Numbered from the stretch's first letter, positions 24,743 to 54,548 are shown. The stretch: 64,000 bases of DNA from Riptortus pedestris (GCA_019009955.1 CM032233.1:98936501-99000500); one strand, 5' to 3'. Made by a program: numbers and translations. Notes: generated by a model from the sequence alone, not told the origin.

Positions 24743-26954
24743 TCATAAACTTGTACCAGAACTTATATATAAAAGAGCACCTATTAGATTTCTATATTTA
24801 ACATTTTCATTTACACTTGTAGGCTCTAATTTAAGATTAACTTCCATAGGGGTTTTAAACATTTTAGAATTTTCAATCTTATAAAGTTTAGCTAAAGATT
24901 CAATGTAAGTTTTCTGACTCGAGGATAAACAGTTGAAGCTTTCATAATCAATGTCAATTCCAATGTAATTTTTAACATTTCCCATATCTTTCATTTTAAA
25001 CTTGAATGACAATTTATTTTCTATTTTATTAATAACATCCTTATCTTTTGAGCAAATTAAAAGGTCATCTACAAATAATAAAATATAAACAGGTAAACTA
25101 TTTTCAATCTTTACATACAAACAATAGTCATATTTACATCTATGAAAACCAAGAGTTTCTATAAAATTATTAAAACACTCATACCAAGATCGAGGACTTT
25201 CTTTTAGGCCATAAAGGGCCTTTTTTAATTTATATACCTTATCTGAACCATCCTGATAACCGAAAGGTTGTTTAACATAAACTTCAGATAAGATTTTACC
25301 ATTTAAGAAGGCTGTACATACATCCATCTGATCTATATACGGGTACAAACTATTTTGGCAACAATAAGATAACAATAATTTTAAGGTTTGCATTCTTGCC
25401 ACTGGGAAATATGTATCTACATTTTCAACATTTTGCTGGAAACCTTTCACTACAATTCTTGCTTTATACACATCACTACACTTCTTTCTGAACACCCACT
25501 TAACATCTAACACTTTCTTTTCTTGAGGTAGATCAACTATCAACCATGTGTTGTTTTCAGCAAGGCTGCTCATTTCCTTGTCCATCACCACCTTCCACAT
25601 TTCAGCATCTTCAGAGTTCATCGCCTCCTCAAAGGTACTTGGTGCCAAAGCATTGCAAAAATTAGCAGATATGCAATAATATCCAAACTCTTCCTCAAAG
25701 CGGTTTAGAGGTTTAATTGTTCTTTTAGATCGTGTGATTGTCTTTTTCATGTCTTCTTCATTTTCACAGTTTAACTCATGTTGTAATTCGTTTTCATTCA
25801 GCACATTCTTGTTTTCTTCTGGCTCTCTGGCATTGTCTTTATTTTGTTCATCCTTGTTTTCTTCATCTTTCATACCAACAATTTTGACATCTTCTTCAAT
25901 AATATCAACATGCCTAACGATGATCACTCGATTGTTTATCAAAACTCTGTATCCAACTTCTGTATATCCAAATAATATTCCTAATTCAGCTTTCTTTTCC
26001 CATTTAGACTTTCTATTTTCTTCAGGAATTCTGACATAGACTTTACTTCCGTACATTCTTAGGTTGTTCGCTGAAGACTTCCTTTTGAAGAATATTTCAT
26101 ATGGTGTCTTTTTCTCATAAGTATTAGTCAAAGTCCTATTCTTTAAGTAAGCAGCAGCTTTGATTGCTTCGGGCCAAAAACTTCTATTGACCTTCGCCTC
26201 GGTCAATAAACACCTTGCCATGTCCATCAGGGACCGATTATACCTTTCTGCAGTTCCATTTAATTGATGAACATAAGGAGGGCATGGTTTTATAATAATC
26301 CCTTTTTCTCTTGCAAATTGATAGATACTATTATTTATGAATTCTTTTCCGTTATCACATCTCAATTCTTTTATCCTTTTTCCAGTCGTTTTGAATTTCA
26401 TTTACAAACTGCACGAAACATTCATATACATCAACTTTGGACTTAATACAGAAAACTTTAACTAATTTGCTATAGTCATCAATAAAAGTTAACAAATATT
26501 TCTCACCACTAAAACCAGGAGTTGAGTGAGGCCCATTCAAATCGGTGTGGACTATTTCTAGTATTTCCTCTGCTCTTCTTCTATTATTATTAAACGGTAG
26601 ATTGTGCATTTTATTTTCTATGCAAATAGCACACTTCATAAAAATAGGTTCTATTTCTTTAGGTAAACCGTCAAGGATTTCATTTCGACACATTATATCT
26701 AACTGTTTAAAATTAATATGCCCAAGGGTTCGATGAAGTTTTTCCTTTAACATTATTGTCTCTTGACTATTATTGATAACATTTACACTTATCTGAGCCT
26801 TTGCAATTTTAGTAGAAACTTTATATAGTCTATCTTCTTTCTTGGTAACAGCAACTAGTCTTCTATTTGAATCATAAATTTTAGCAATGTATTCTCTAGA
26901 AATAATAGAATGACTGTCCGTAATCTTTGAATAACTTAGTAAATTTGCTTTCAT
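24743..26954 (-). pseudogene. copia pol: integrase and reverse transcriptase, frameshifted and 3'-deleted
   Basis: The upstream frame (26954-26355) has the integrase zinc-binding region, HRTLGHINFKQLD then CAICIENK (HHCC), and the first catalytic Asp in VHTDLNGP. A one-base frameshift near 26390 moves the rest into 26401-24743, which continues with RCDNGKEFIN (second Asp), GTAERYNRS (catalytic Glu), the reverse transcriptase core MDVCTAFLNG, LKKALYGLKESPRSWY and the catalytic box FVDDLL. It stops after YRNLIGALLYISSGTSL. In copia elements RNase H follows here, but only about 100 bp separate the stop from the LTR, so that domain is deleted. Confidence 0.95.
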
Positions 26955-26977
26955 TTCCTTTACATAACAAACATTTT

Positions 26978-27692
26978 AGCAGATTTCCCTTAAGGGAAAT
27001 CAGCTATTGAGGTTGTACTCATGATGGAATTTTCGACATTTTTCTTCAAATGTCCATCGATCCTACCTAGTAGATGACGAAAATGAGGTCCGTTCAAAAC
27101 TGTATATATATATATCTATATCTATCTATCTATATATTTGTCTGTTACCGCTCTAGCGGTCGCAATTTTTGTTTGTTCCTTACCAAACTTCATATTTAAG
27201 CGTTTTATGTAAAAAGAAAGATCAAGTTCGTTAACGGCTGAAATCGGTCAAGTAGGAGGGGGGGTTTAGAGGGGAGGATTTTCGAAAATTCGAAATATCT
27301 CCGTTACTATAAGTCGGATCAAAAGATTGTATAGAACCAATCTTATTGCAAATTAAATTTACTATAAATATTGTTCTATATATTAATTCTCTATCTTGAA
27401 TATTAACCGAGATATTTGCATTTGTATTCTGCGTGTGCTCACCAATAGGCTATGTTCGGAGTTTCCGACGAGAGCTCTGGCGGCCGTTTCCATAACTATC
27501 GTCCCTCGTGAATAGGTTTAGAGGTTAGGTTAACGGTTTTTTGGGCTAGAAACTACTGGGTTATTACGCCCTAAATAATGTTTTTTAGGTTTAGAGGTTT
27601 CTTACTACTACAGTTGTTATTAGGCAGATTTCTCTATTGTAAAACTTCACGTGGGAAATCTGCTTAGTTTACGCAGCCCCTGCGTGACGGAC
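26978..27692 (-). mobile_element. HINE-family copy inserted in copia pol
   Basis: A complete 715-bp copy in reverse orientation. The 3' end AGCAGATTTCCCTTAAGGGAAA starts at 26978 and the 5' end TGCGTGACGGAC ends at 27692. Short TA/TATC repeats lie at 27103-27136. It splits the copia frame between ...IVTLK and NVCYVKEMK: removing it and one set of As restores GTC ACT TTA AAA AAT GTT. There are 6 As on one side and 4 on the other against 6 in the inferred empty site, so insertion was into an A run with up to a 4-bp duplication, or none if the element ends in As. Confidence 0.9.
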
Positions 27693-28165
27693 TTTTTTAA
27701 AGTGACTATAGAATTACTTTCATAGATGGGAAATAAAAGATTAATGTTACCAACTTTTGAAGCTTCTAAAATTCTTCCATCTCCAATTTTGACTTTAATT
27801 GGGTCCTTAAGGGTAATGCACCGATCAAAATATTCATCAGTAGTAATAATATGGTCGGTACATCCAGTGTCTAGAAGCCAATTAATTTGACCACTAATTG
27901 CTGAAGTATTTGCACAATAAGAGGAGCTATTATTAGTAATAGTAGTATAAAAACTGCTTCCCGACCTATCTGCAGGCTTATTATGAAGATTTCCAGTTCC
28001 CCGAAAATGATTAGTAATACGACCACGGTAGTTTGAAAAGCTACGATAATTAAAGTTATTTCGTCCACGACTAGCACCAGACCAACAATTCTTTATCAAA
28101 TGTCCAGGCTTCCCACACTGAAAACAGACTTTGGATCTATTTTGAGTTTCGCTTGATTCTGCCTA
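27693..28165 (-). pseudogene. copia zinc knuckle and protease segment
   Basis: The minus-strand frame shows the nucleocapsid knuckle CFQCGKPGHLIKNC (CCHC) at about 28092-28133 and the aspartic protease motif LLDTGCTDHII at about 27850-27880. A TAG just upstream of the knuckle separates it from gag. The frame runs to IVTLKK at 27696, where the inserted element begins. Confidence 0.9.
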
Positions 28166-28771
28166 AAAAACATTAGACTTGTCATTCGACATTTCCTTAA
28201 TTCGACTTATTTCTTCAATTGACTTTAGCTTAATCTTGCTCTTCAAATAATCCACTTTTCTCTCTTTCTCTGGTAGAACGTCTATCAAATCTCCAATATG
28301 ACTGTAATTTGATGGAAAAGCTTTAAGCATATAATTTAACTTTTCTGTTTCACTTACAGTTGCCCCTGCTTGCTTTAATTCATTAACAGATTTCTCAAAT
28401 TCATCAAAAAATAATGATACATCAGAGAAGTTTTTCAATTTTATGTTTTCCAGATTGTTTCTACATATAATTTGCAGAGCAGTAGACTTTTTTTGATACA
28501 TTTCATCAAATTTGGCAATAATTTTAAAAGCTGAGTCTAATCCACTTACATATTCAAGTTGTTTATTAGTAATAACACTGTAGATAAGGTTAGTCGCCAT
28601 TAAGTCCTTTTCTTCCCATTCCGATGCTTTATCAGAGTCCTCCTTTTCTCTTTCGACCACTTCTTTACACTTCTTATATTGCAAAAATTTTAAAATACTT
28701 ATTTTCCAATTAGAATAGTCTTTGCCATCAAACACGAATATAACCATATCACAACTTTTGACAAGCGACAT
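28163..28771 (-). CDS. copia gag-like protein
   Basis: 202 codons from ATG 28771. It has the copia gag order (UBN2-like): FDGKDYSNWKISILKFLQYK, then LIYSVITNKQLEYVSG, DEMYQKKS and LNYMLKAFPSNYSHIGDLID. It forms the capsid of the retroelement particle. It is cut from the zinc knuckle by one stop codon, so it lacks its RNA-binding end. Confidence 0.9.
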   Translation of the reverse strand: MSLVKSCDMVIFVFDGKDYSNWKISILKFLQYKKCKEVVEREKEDSDKASEWEEKDLMATNLIYSVITNKQLEYVSGLDSAFKIIAKFDEMYQKKSTALQIICRNNLENIKLKNFSDVSLFFDEFEKSVNELKQAGATVSETEKLNYMLKAFPSNYSHIGDLIDVLPEKERKVDYLKSKIKLKSIEEISRIKEMSNDKSNVF

Positions 28772-28818
28772 TTTCGGTATTTTTCTTCGTAAAACTGAAC
28801 ATTAAACAAACACTGTAT

Positions 28819-28836
28819 AACCACGCTCTGCTACCA
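28819..28836 (-). other. copia primer-binding site
   Basis: On the minus strand TGGTAGCAGAGC directly follows the 5' LTR. It is the complement of the last 12 bases (GCUCUGCUACCA) of animal initiator tRNA-Met. Confidence 0.8.
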
Positions 28837-29019
28837 TGTTAAGGTGAAAGGAAAACACTGATAAAGACTTTAATTAATTGTAATTATTAACTGAACATTC
28901 TAACATGAGGCCGAACTGCACAACATATAGCGACTCACTCCAACATACTGCAACCTGTCGACAAGGAGGTACAACTCTTACATAGAGGACAGAAATATAA
29001 ATGTACAATATACTTAACA
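28837..29019 (-). repeat. copia 5' LTR
   Basis: 183 bp with TG...CA ends. It differs from the 3' LTR by a 2-base indel and a few substitutions. The ATTTC target duplicate follows at 29020-29024. Confidence 0.95.
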
Positions 29020-29024
29020 ATTTC

Positions 29025-30541
29025 AACCTGTATTTTTCTTTCTGTATCATCTAATTGATCTGGCTCATTTACAAATTCAGTGCTTGGGAGAATAGGACTT
29101 ACCTAGGTGAATGGTACAAATGTTACAAGGACAGTAGAGTTAGGTATATCTTTATGTTCCAGTTGTTAGTAGAGCATTGTTTGTCATTTACTTGTTCAAG
29201 TTTTTATCACTTAATTAAAACAATGAATTTGTTAAAATTATATTAAATTTTATATATTTAGAAATCATTATTAAAAGTAATGCTGAATTTCTTCTAAACA
29301 TGAAATCATTTGGGTGTCGGCTAAAGAGGTACTCAATCGGGTATAAGATGAGTTTATATATGTATTTTTGTGCCAATGGTTTTGGACAACATTGTTATCC
29401 TTCAGAGCTACAGTGAACGAAAAATTGTATTAGACATTTTTGGACATAGTATATCGATAACTTTTTTTTATATAAAACAAAAAAATAATTATATAAGAAG
29501 AGAAAACATTTTGAAAATTGGAGTAACACAAATTTTTAGTTAAAAAAACAAAACAGAAAAATTATAAAAAGAGAATGAGAGTAAAATAATAAATATATTA
29601 CATATTAATAATATTTCAGAGGAGGAAGGTCTCTTTTTTAAACAATTAATTTGTCTCTAGAAAGAAGTCTGACAAAAAATGATTTGGTTGAAAACACAGT
29701 AACACCAAAATGTTTCTTAAATGAGACCGCATATAAAACTCTTATGTTGCGTATTTTCCTAGATAATAGAGCTCAAATATTTAATAATAAATAGAGCAAA
29801 CTAGTGTAATTTTGAGAAGAATGGCAGCCATTGTGTTTCAAACTTGAAATTATTCAACTACTGATTCATTTAAAAAAAAATAATTTACAAATTATTTAAA
29901 AATGAATAGAAGGAAAAACACAAAAGAATGTAAAACTTACTAAATAAAAATCTTCCCTAAAAATGATTCGAATACATTGTTAGAAATCTATGGTACATTA
30001 TTAATACTTGATATTAAAAAAAGTGTAATCCTCTTCTCCATCTAAGTACTGAATCTTGCCAATCCATTGCTAATGAACAGGCTCATTGAAGAGCTCCCTT
30101 TCTCAGAAGAGTGACATACTAATTGTATTACAGTGAATTTCGATGAGGTAGTGGATATGCTGCAGGTTTAAGGCTAAAGTCACAGGAGCAGTGATTTTTT
30201 TTGAGCAAGTGAGGCGGAATATTGAAACAATCCAATGAATAAAATTCTATGGAATTTAATTCCCTGTAAGGATTCAATAATAAACAATACAAATCAGAAA
30301 TTCTTCCTTGGCATAATTGGTAAAATGTCAAATTTTGTTTCTTTGAACCAGATTATCTCAGTTAATAATTAACTTTGTGTGTGGTGCCATTTTAAAGAAA
30401 ATGTAATAATCTTTAATGTTTATATCTGAGAGTTTTTAAGATACTCACCAATAAAACAAAAACAATTATTTTATTTAATTCAACATTTCGTCTTATGGCA
30501 TCTTGTGTAGTCAATAAAATCAGTTTGGGCACAAATTGCCT

Positions 30542-30618
<77 letters not shown>

Positions 30619-31040
30619 AAATTTGTGTCCTACACTTCTCTATAGGTCTCTATCAGCAAATATCATGTGGAGATTATTTTGTTATTTATTAAATGCTTCC
30701 TTCAGGAGATAATTTACGATTTATTTAGATAAACATTATTTTAGGCTGTTCTGTGATTTGCACTGAAACTGAAATTTTCTTGTCGTCTTAGAATTTGATT
30801 TTCCACAAGAATCCGTCATAAAAAATACCCTGTTTCTTTGGAAATTCCAGAGTTAGGCGAGCTGGAGAAGATTGGAAGTTTGACAATATACCAACAGATA
30901 ATCCACATGACACTATTATGAACCTCAAAAAATCCAATCTATATTTCAGAAATTCTTGAGTCTAGGTGATTTAAGCATGTATAGTCAATCACCCTGTTTG
31001 TCATATATAATACTGAACTAATAGAATTGTATTGTGGGCA
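29025..31040. other. Intergenic AT-rich DNA
   Basis: No gene recognised. The short ORFs at 29055 and 30128 have no features. It contains the CA/TA microsatellite at 30541-30616. Confidence 0.4.
30541..30616. repeat. CA then TA microsatellite
   Basis: About 13 CA units followed by about 24 TA units. Confidence 0.95.
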
Positions 31041-31044
31041 TGAC

Positions 31045-31275
31045 ATTATCTGTGCTATCAAAAAGGACAGACTGCAGTATAGAAAGAAAGGAACCTACAG
31101 ACTACAAGAGAAGAAGCTATGTGGTACAAGAAGAGGAAGAAAAAAAAAGGTAGGTCCATGCAATGGTGGCTTAATGATCTGGATGAAGACTTAGGAAGTT
31201 TGGGTATCCGTAATTGGCCTGGCAGGAAACCATGGGGATTGGTCAAAACTGTAGAGGACCTAGGCCCTTGAAGGA
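31045..31275 (+). mobile_element. LINE ORF2 C-terminal relic
   Basis: Plus-strand frames read RRGRKKKGR, WWLNDLDEDLGSLGIRNW and VKTVEDLGP, matching the RGRPKxRWxDDVxEDLxxLGVRNW..A..HPGL end found in many insect LINE ORF2 proteins. The coding part is short and frameshifted. It may be of the same lineage as the fragment at 44380. Confidence 0.65.
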
Positions 31276-31314
31276 ATCACATGTCAAGTGTGTGTGTGAC
31301 ATATATATAGATAC

Positions 31315-31400
31315 ATATAAAATTTCAACTGACCTCACTTTCATCATCTCCTGGATAATAATAGTGATGGACGTTGGAAGAAAATGTTTTGAAAAATATG
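31315..31400 (+). mobile_element. HINE-family 3'-half fragment
   Basis: A short TA tract, then TTTCAACTGACCTCACTTTC, ATCATCTCCTGGATAATA and GTGATGGACGTTGGAAG, aligned with the 3' part of the copy at 48540-48590. No terminal hairpin. Confidence 0.6.
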
Positions 31401-31567
31401 CCATAAGTAAAACTCAATAGCTTTTTTCCCTTGAGGTAAATCATTAAAAATTAAGATTAAAAATATTTCCAATTGATAAAAATGTGTTTGTATCATTCTT
31501 GATAAGACACAATGCAGTCAGGATATAAGCTCATTTTGCATACTCTACATTTACAAATTATGGCCAG

Positions 31568-32321
31568 TGTTGCGATCTGGCTGCAGTGATAAGCAGTGGA
31601 AGTTGAAATATATAAAAAATCCCACAACCAAACCACTAACAAGAATTTAGGAAGGGCCACCAACAATCGACTCAAGTCCAAATTCAAATATATATAAATT
31701 TATTTATAATAAAAATATTCTCCAATTATAAATATTAATAACTAAAATGAAAAGGCACCTTTATAAATATAATGGGGGACACTTAATAATACTTAGTCTA
31801 TATTACAATAGAAAGACTTAGTTGTATAATAGAAGTGCTGACTTAGCCGTGAGAGATAGAATAGGCTAGGCAGGCAGGAACAAGCTGAAGGATTAAATCT
31901 CGCTCGTGAACCAGGGTCTCCCCTCCAGAGGATGCCGAATATGACTGATCTTAATCCGTCGTGAGAGGGTCCTTATATAGGGGTAATCCGGGAGTGAACT
32001 TTGAACTGCCGATCGAAATACGCTCAAAAAGTGCATTTAACGTGAATTAATTATCGAAATTCATCCGTATTATTACTTAGTGTACCGACGTTAAGAGCTG
32101 TGAATGTTATTATCAAAATCCATCGGCGTTATCTATGAAAATGCTAGAGCACATGGTGACTTCACTCCAAATTGGATATAATTCTTATTTAAAGGTAAAA
32201 ACAATACATTTAAGCATTCATACATAATAATCTTAATGTGCTCTGTGCTGGGAATACTCAAAATATAAAATATATAGCCATTTATAATGGGCTTATGTAA
32301 TGAAATGTCAATTTCATTACA
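31568..32321 (-). mobile_element. Solo LTR of an unidentified retrotransposon
   Basis: It is bounded by TGTTGCG and TTACA, so TG...CA on either strand, with CCAG at 31564-31567 and 32322-32325 (4-bp duplication). On the minus strand a TATA box (CCTATATAAGG near 31974-31984) precedes an AATAAA-type signal nearer the left edge, giving the orientation. No internal region remains, as expected after recombination between LTRs. A 4-bp duplication is common in Ty3/gypsy; the family is not identified. Confidence 0.75.
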
Positions 32322-33257
32322 CCAGTTTATACTTTAACTATCCTAGTACCACGGGGATTGATAGCTTTTATGAAGATAATTGTCAAACTCCTGTCTTTTG
32401 AAATGTCTCCTCAGATTTGTAACCTCTAAAATGGTACCTAATACAGATGACAATAATTGAAGAATAGATATATTTTCCCTCCATTTTCTGCCATAGAACA
32501 AATCTTGCACACACAATAACTCTCATTACTTCATTCTAATTCTTGTCCGATAGGTGCCCAAAATGAATAGAAAGATGAGGTGTGGCAATACACAAGTTAT
32601 AATTGGAAAACATTTTAGTATTAGAACCTTTATTTATTCATTATAATAGTTATCTGTGCTAGTATTATAATGAACTTGAGTTATTGTAGTATAATAAATA
32701 CTTAATATTACAATATCACTATCATTTTTGTTGGAAAAAAGATATGATAAGATATGCTGAGGAGCTTTGAAAGCCAAGGGAATCCTACAAGAACCAGAGT
32801 CATTTCTGAAAAAAAAAAGGAACTGAACTCTCTTCTGGACTAATCTTCAAGTCAGAATCAACTCCCTCTGGATCAAATCTACCAAACTTTTTAGGCCACA
32901 TCGCCAGGAAACTTTTAGTGGAAAGAAGTTGAGTATCTGCTCCAACAGTACAATATGTTTTCAAATTTTAGTTGGCACTCCTGTTATCTTCGTTAGGTTT
33001 AGGAAATGTTATGAAAGGTTATATTGACATATTACTAATAGACAATTCATTAATAAAATTTTTATTATATTATTTACACAAAATCACAATAATAAAGTAT
33101 AAGGAAATTGTTAGTGGCAATTCAATTATAAAATCTTCATTTTATTACTGACATACGATCACAATGATATTTTTTTATAGTTTTGGTATTTAATTAAAAC
33201 CAAAATAATAAAGTACATATAATGGTATCATTATACCCAGGGCATAAACTTTTTTGT

Positions 33258-34010
33258 AAAATTAAAATAATTTATCTGTAAATGTCCTTAAATAAATTTA
33301 AAAAATCCGAGTTACAAATGACAGTAAAACGTTTTTACAATGGACACCTACTGGTCTGAAAGATATGGAAATTTACGTCATGAAATTTAATTTTGAATTC
33401 TCCAATTATTAAGTATCCATTCAGAGGGGTAACTATCTCTTGATAACAACAATTTCACTGCTTTTTTTAGAAGAATTGATACCATCTAAAATATAACCAC
33501 TTTGATTTCTGTGGTCTGTAGAAAATTAAAACAATTTATGTGTAAATGTCCATAAATAAATTTAAAAATCCGAGTTACAAACAACAGTAAAACGTTTCTA
33601 CAATGGACACCTACTGGTCTGAAGGATATGGAAATATTTACATAATGAAATTTAATTTTGAATTCTCCAATTATTTTTAAGTATCCATTCAGAGGGATAA
33701 CTTTATCTCTTGATAACAAAAGTTTAACTGTTTTTTTAGAAGAATTGATACCATCTAAAATATAATCACTTTGATTTTTTTGGTATGTAGAAAATTAAAA
33801 CGATTTATGTGTAAATGTCATTAAATAAATTTAATAAATCTAAATTTCTAAATTTTTACAATGGACACCCACTGGCCTGAAGTAGACAGATATATTTGCT
33901 AAATGAAATTTAATTTAGAATTCTCCAATTATTAAGTATCCAATGGGGGGGGGGTAAATTTATTTCTTGATGATGAAAATTTTGCTGTCCTTTTTGGAAG
34001 ATATTAAGGT
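33258..34010. repeat. Three-unit tandem repeat, period about 265 bp
   Basis: Units start at 33258, 33522 and 33791, each opening AAAATTAAAAYRATTTATSTG and containing CAATGGACACCYACTGG, GAATTCTCCAATTATT and TATCTCTTGAT. Periods are 264 and 269 bp; the third unit is cut near 34010. A weaker doubling of about 100 bp (CAATTCATTAATAAAATTTT against CAATTCAATTATAAAATCTT) precedes it at 33045-33180. No coding content. Confidence 0.9.
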
Positions 34011-34014
34011 CATG

Positions 34015-34037
34015 ATTACCTTAAGGGAAATCTGCTA
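34015..34037 (+). mobile_element. HINE-type 3' terminus abutting the tandem repeat
   Basis: CCTTAAGGGAAATCTGCTAAAA is identical to the family's 3' end and follows directly on the truncated third repeat unit. The tandem repeat may therefore be the body of a related element. Confidence 0.55.
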
Positions 34038-34079
34038 AAAGATATGGGAAAGATACAAAGTTACCCATATGAATGCTCT

Positions 34080-34300
34080 GATTGGGTCTGAAGAGAGCAG
34101 AAATAGAGAAATTCACTTCAAACTGCCTAAGAAGGAACTTGCGAGATGTAGTGGGAATGATCTCGGGGCAGAGGAAGATGAATACTTACAAGTTTATTAT
34201 CAAACTCAGTGAAACACCCATACACACCCCGGTGCTGTTCAGAAGGAGACTCTTAAGCACATTCTGCTTGAATGCAGAATGCTGGAGAATCTAAGATCAG
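34080..34300 (+). mobile_element. LINE RNase H-like relic (weak)
   Basis: Frames include LSETPIHTPVLF and, in another frame, KHILLECRMLENLRSG, which resembles the Cys/His-rich ETPxHILxECxxLxxLR end of LINE RNase H regions. Short and frameshifted. Confidence 0.4.
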
Positions 34301-34519
34301 GTACTTTGGACTTAAGGTTGCATAAGTCAAGAATTATCTCAGATGGATGTTTAGCTATTTAGGAACTAATAAGTCATTGCCAAAAAGAACAGAGTTTAAA
34401 CCCTCTGTGGTTTTATCAGTGTTTGCATCTGTAAGGGCTTTTGTTTTTCCAACAACTACCTTATCATTTAATGAAGAATCAGAATTTGTAATATTTGGCA
34501 TAATATCGCTACGGATGGT

Positions 34520-52363
<17,844 letters not shown>

Positions 52364-52515
52364 AGCTAAAAGGTATACATGCACAAAACTTCGTAAGGTG
52401 TAAATTGCGCGTTTTCGCGAGTAAACAGCAGTCAGGAGTGCTAGGAGTTAACTAATGTTAGTAAAACCTGGACAGATGGAATGGAACTATATAACACGGG
52501 CTGACGTCATGAAAA
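52364..52515 (-). promoter_or_regulatory. SNAPC1 promoter region with CRE and TATA-like box
   Basis: Upstream of the SNAPC1 ATG (52363) on the minus strand is a perfect CRE palindrome TGACGTCA at 52502-52509 and a TATA-like TTATATAG at 52487-52494. A GC-richer patch with GCGCGTTTTCGCG-like sequence near 52410 lies in the presumed 5' UTR. Position fits a promoter; transcription start not shown. Confidence 0.5.
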
Positions 52516-52889
52516 GTCCGTTCGTCAAAAAAATTGGTAAAATACAATTTTAATAAGAACATTTATTATTCACGAGAGCAAAGTCGATGTCTCTGTAAAA
52601 ACAACAAAGAAATATTCCAAAGAGCCGATATTATTACAGATAAATGTTACAGTCGGAGCGATTTGCGATTTCTGGCAATAAATAATCCCCCACTATCCCC
52701 TACATTGTAGATAAGCTTGACCACAAAGCTGTCTATGTGAAAGTATGAACCAATTTTAAACCTACCTAAAGACTACACATTTTTTAGAGAGAAATGGATA
52801 TACCATTTGTATTTGTAAAATGCACCTACTAGACAATCAAATTTTCAAAATAACGATGATAAATTCACCTCATAAATAGAATGTACCTC

Positions 52890-53075
52890 TCGCAAAATCT
52901 GGGTAAACTAAACAGATGCACTAGAATGACACATTAGCAACGTCATTTCAACTCTATGTCTAAGTCGAAATTCGATCTGACTCATAATAATTTTCTAATT
53001 CATCCCTCTAAGTACCACCCTCCTCTGGTCCAAGTCCAATTTCAGACATTAATTAATAAGATCTTTAGTGTTGAA
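52890..53075 (+). mobile_element. HINE-family fragment, first of a cluster
   Basis: TCGCAAAATCTGGGTAAACTAA, ACAGATGCACTAG, CCTCTGGTCCAAGTCCAATT and TTCAGACATTAATTAATAAG align with the family 5' half. It is directly followed by the next copy. Confidence 0.6.
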
Positions 53076-53081
53076 TAAAAA

Positions 53082-53640
53082 GTCCGTCACGCAGGGGCTG
53101 CGTTAACTAAGCAGATTTCCCACTTGCGTCCCGTATTTGCATTTATCAATGAGAACAATATTTGTTATTTAGGCTTCAAATAAAGTGCTTCACAATATAA
53201 CAGCTTATTGTTGATATGGCATGAGTAGTAGTGGGGGTTTATTGAGGGCCGAAAACTGAAAAACGCAAATATGTCGGTTAATATTAAAGATAATGAAAAC
53301 ATGGATATAACAACATTTTAGATCTTTTAATTATCAATAAGATTGGTTCTATATAATTGTTCGTTCCGACGTACAGTAACAGAGATATTTCGAATTTTTG
53401 AAAATCCTCCCCTCTAAACACCCCCTCCCACTGGTTCGATTTTACTCCCACTGGTTTAACAAACTTGATCTTTATTTATACATGAAACGTTTAATTATGG
53501 AGTTTGGTAACGATCAAGCAAAAATTGCGACCACTAGAGCGTTAACAGACAAATCCTGGGTAGGATCGATGGACATTTGAAGAAAATTTTTGAATTTGAG
53601 TATGATCTCAATAGCTAATTTCCCTTAAGGGAAAACTCCT
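53082..53640 (+). mobile_element. HINE-family copy lacking the TA tract
   Basis: Starts GTCCGTCACGCAGGGGCTGC at 53082. GCGTTAACAGACAAAT passes straight into CCTGGGTAGGATCGATGGAC, so the TA tract and following ACGGACCTCATTTTCG are deleted. It ends TTTCCCTTAAGGGAAAACTC at 53638. Confidence 0.88.
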
Positions 53641-53887
53641 AAAAAGAAAAATTTCGGGTATGGTATAGATGTAATAAACATTTTGAGTTAAGACCGTAAA
53701 ATATTAATTGATTGCGTCATTGTACTACATATTTGCATGTAACTCACATAATAAAGGCCCGTTGAAAAAAAAAATTTCGTAATAAAATAAAAGTATTTAA
53801 TTAAATACTATAAAAGTGTTTAAGCTTAAAATTAGAGGTTTCATGATATGTTGGCTTGTTGCTGACGTGTAGTGACAAATATAAAAA

Positions 53888-54548
53888 GTCCGTCACGCAG
53901 GGGCTTCGTAAACTAAGCAGATTTCCCCTGTGAAGTTTTACAATAGAGACATCTGCATACTGGTAACACAATACCACCGTGATTAGATAATGAGAAATCT
54001 TTCAGTTAATTAAAATAAATTCCCAACTGAAACGGCTTCTGAATTGTAAGAATAATTTATATTTTAATAACTCAAATTTTAGTAGTCCAAGAATTAAAGA
54101 AGGGGGGGGGGACGGATGAACAGAACGTATCTGCATAAATGTCACAAATAAGGAAGGTAAGGTAAGGTTAGAAACGACAGGTTAGAAGAAACTTCCAACT
54201 GAGCCGAGAAATGACGAAGATGGCCGACGTAATCCGAACTATACCCGACCACAGACTTCATAAAAATGCAAATATCTCGGTTAATATTCAGGATAGAGAA
54301 TAAATGTATATAACAATATTTATATTAAATTTAATTTGCAATAAGATTGGTTCAGTACAATTTTTCGATCTGACGTATAGTAACGGACATATTTCGAATT
54401 TTAGAAATTCCTCCCCTCTAAACCCCCCCCCCTCCCACTGGTCCGATTTCAGCCGTTAACGAACTTGATCTTTCTTTTTACATAAAACGACTAAATATCG
54501 AGTTTGGTAACGATTAAATAAAAATTGCGACCGCTAGAGCGGTAACAG

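Larger units (their letters stand above)
24456..29019 (-). mobile_element. Ty1/copia LTR retrotransposon, internally broken
   Basis: LTRs lie at 24456-24640 and 28837-29019 (185 and 183 bp, only a few differences). Both start TGTTAAG and end CTTAACA, and ATTTC flanks the element at 24451-24455 and 29020-29024 (5-bp duplication). The primer-binding site on the minus strand next to 28837 is TGGTAGCAGAGC, complementary to the 3' end of initiator tRNA-Met. A purine tract (AAGGAGGTG) abuts the other LTR. Internal order is gag, zinc knuckle, protease, integrase, reverse transcriptase. It is disabled by a stop between gag and knuckle, a 0.7-kb inserted element, a frameshift in integrase and loss of RNase H. 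Confidence 0.97.

Noticed and set aside
25734..26039. Ser/Phe-rich plus-strand ORF
   Set aside because: Antisense of the Glu/Asn-rich linker in copia pol.
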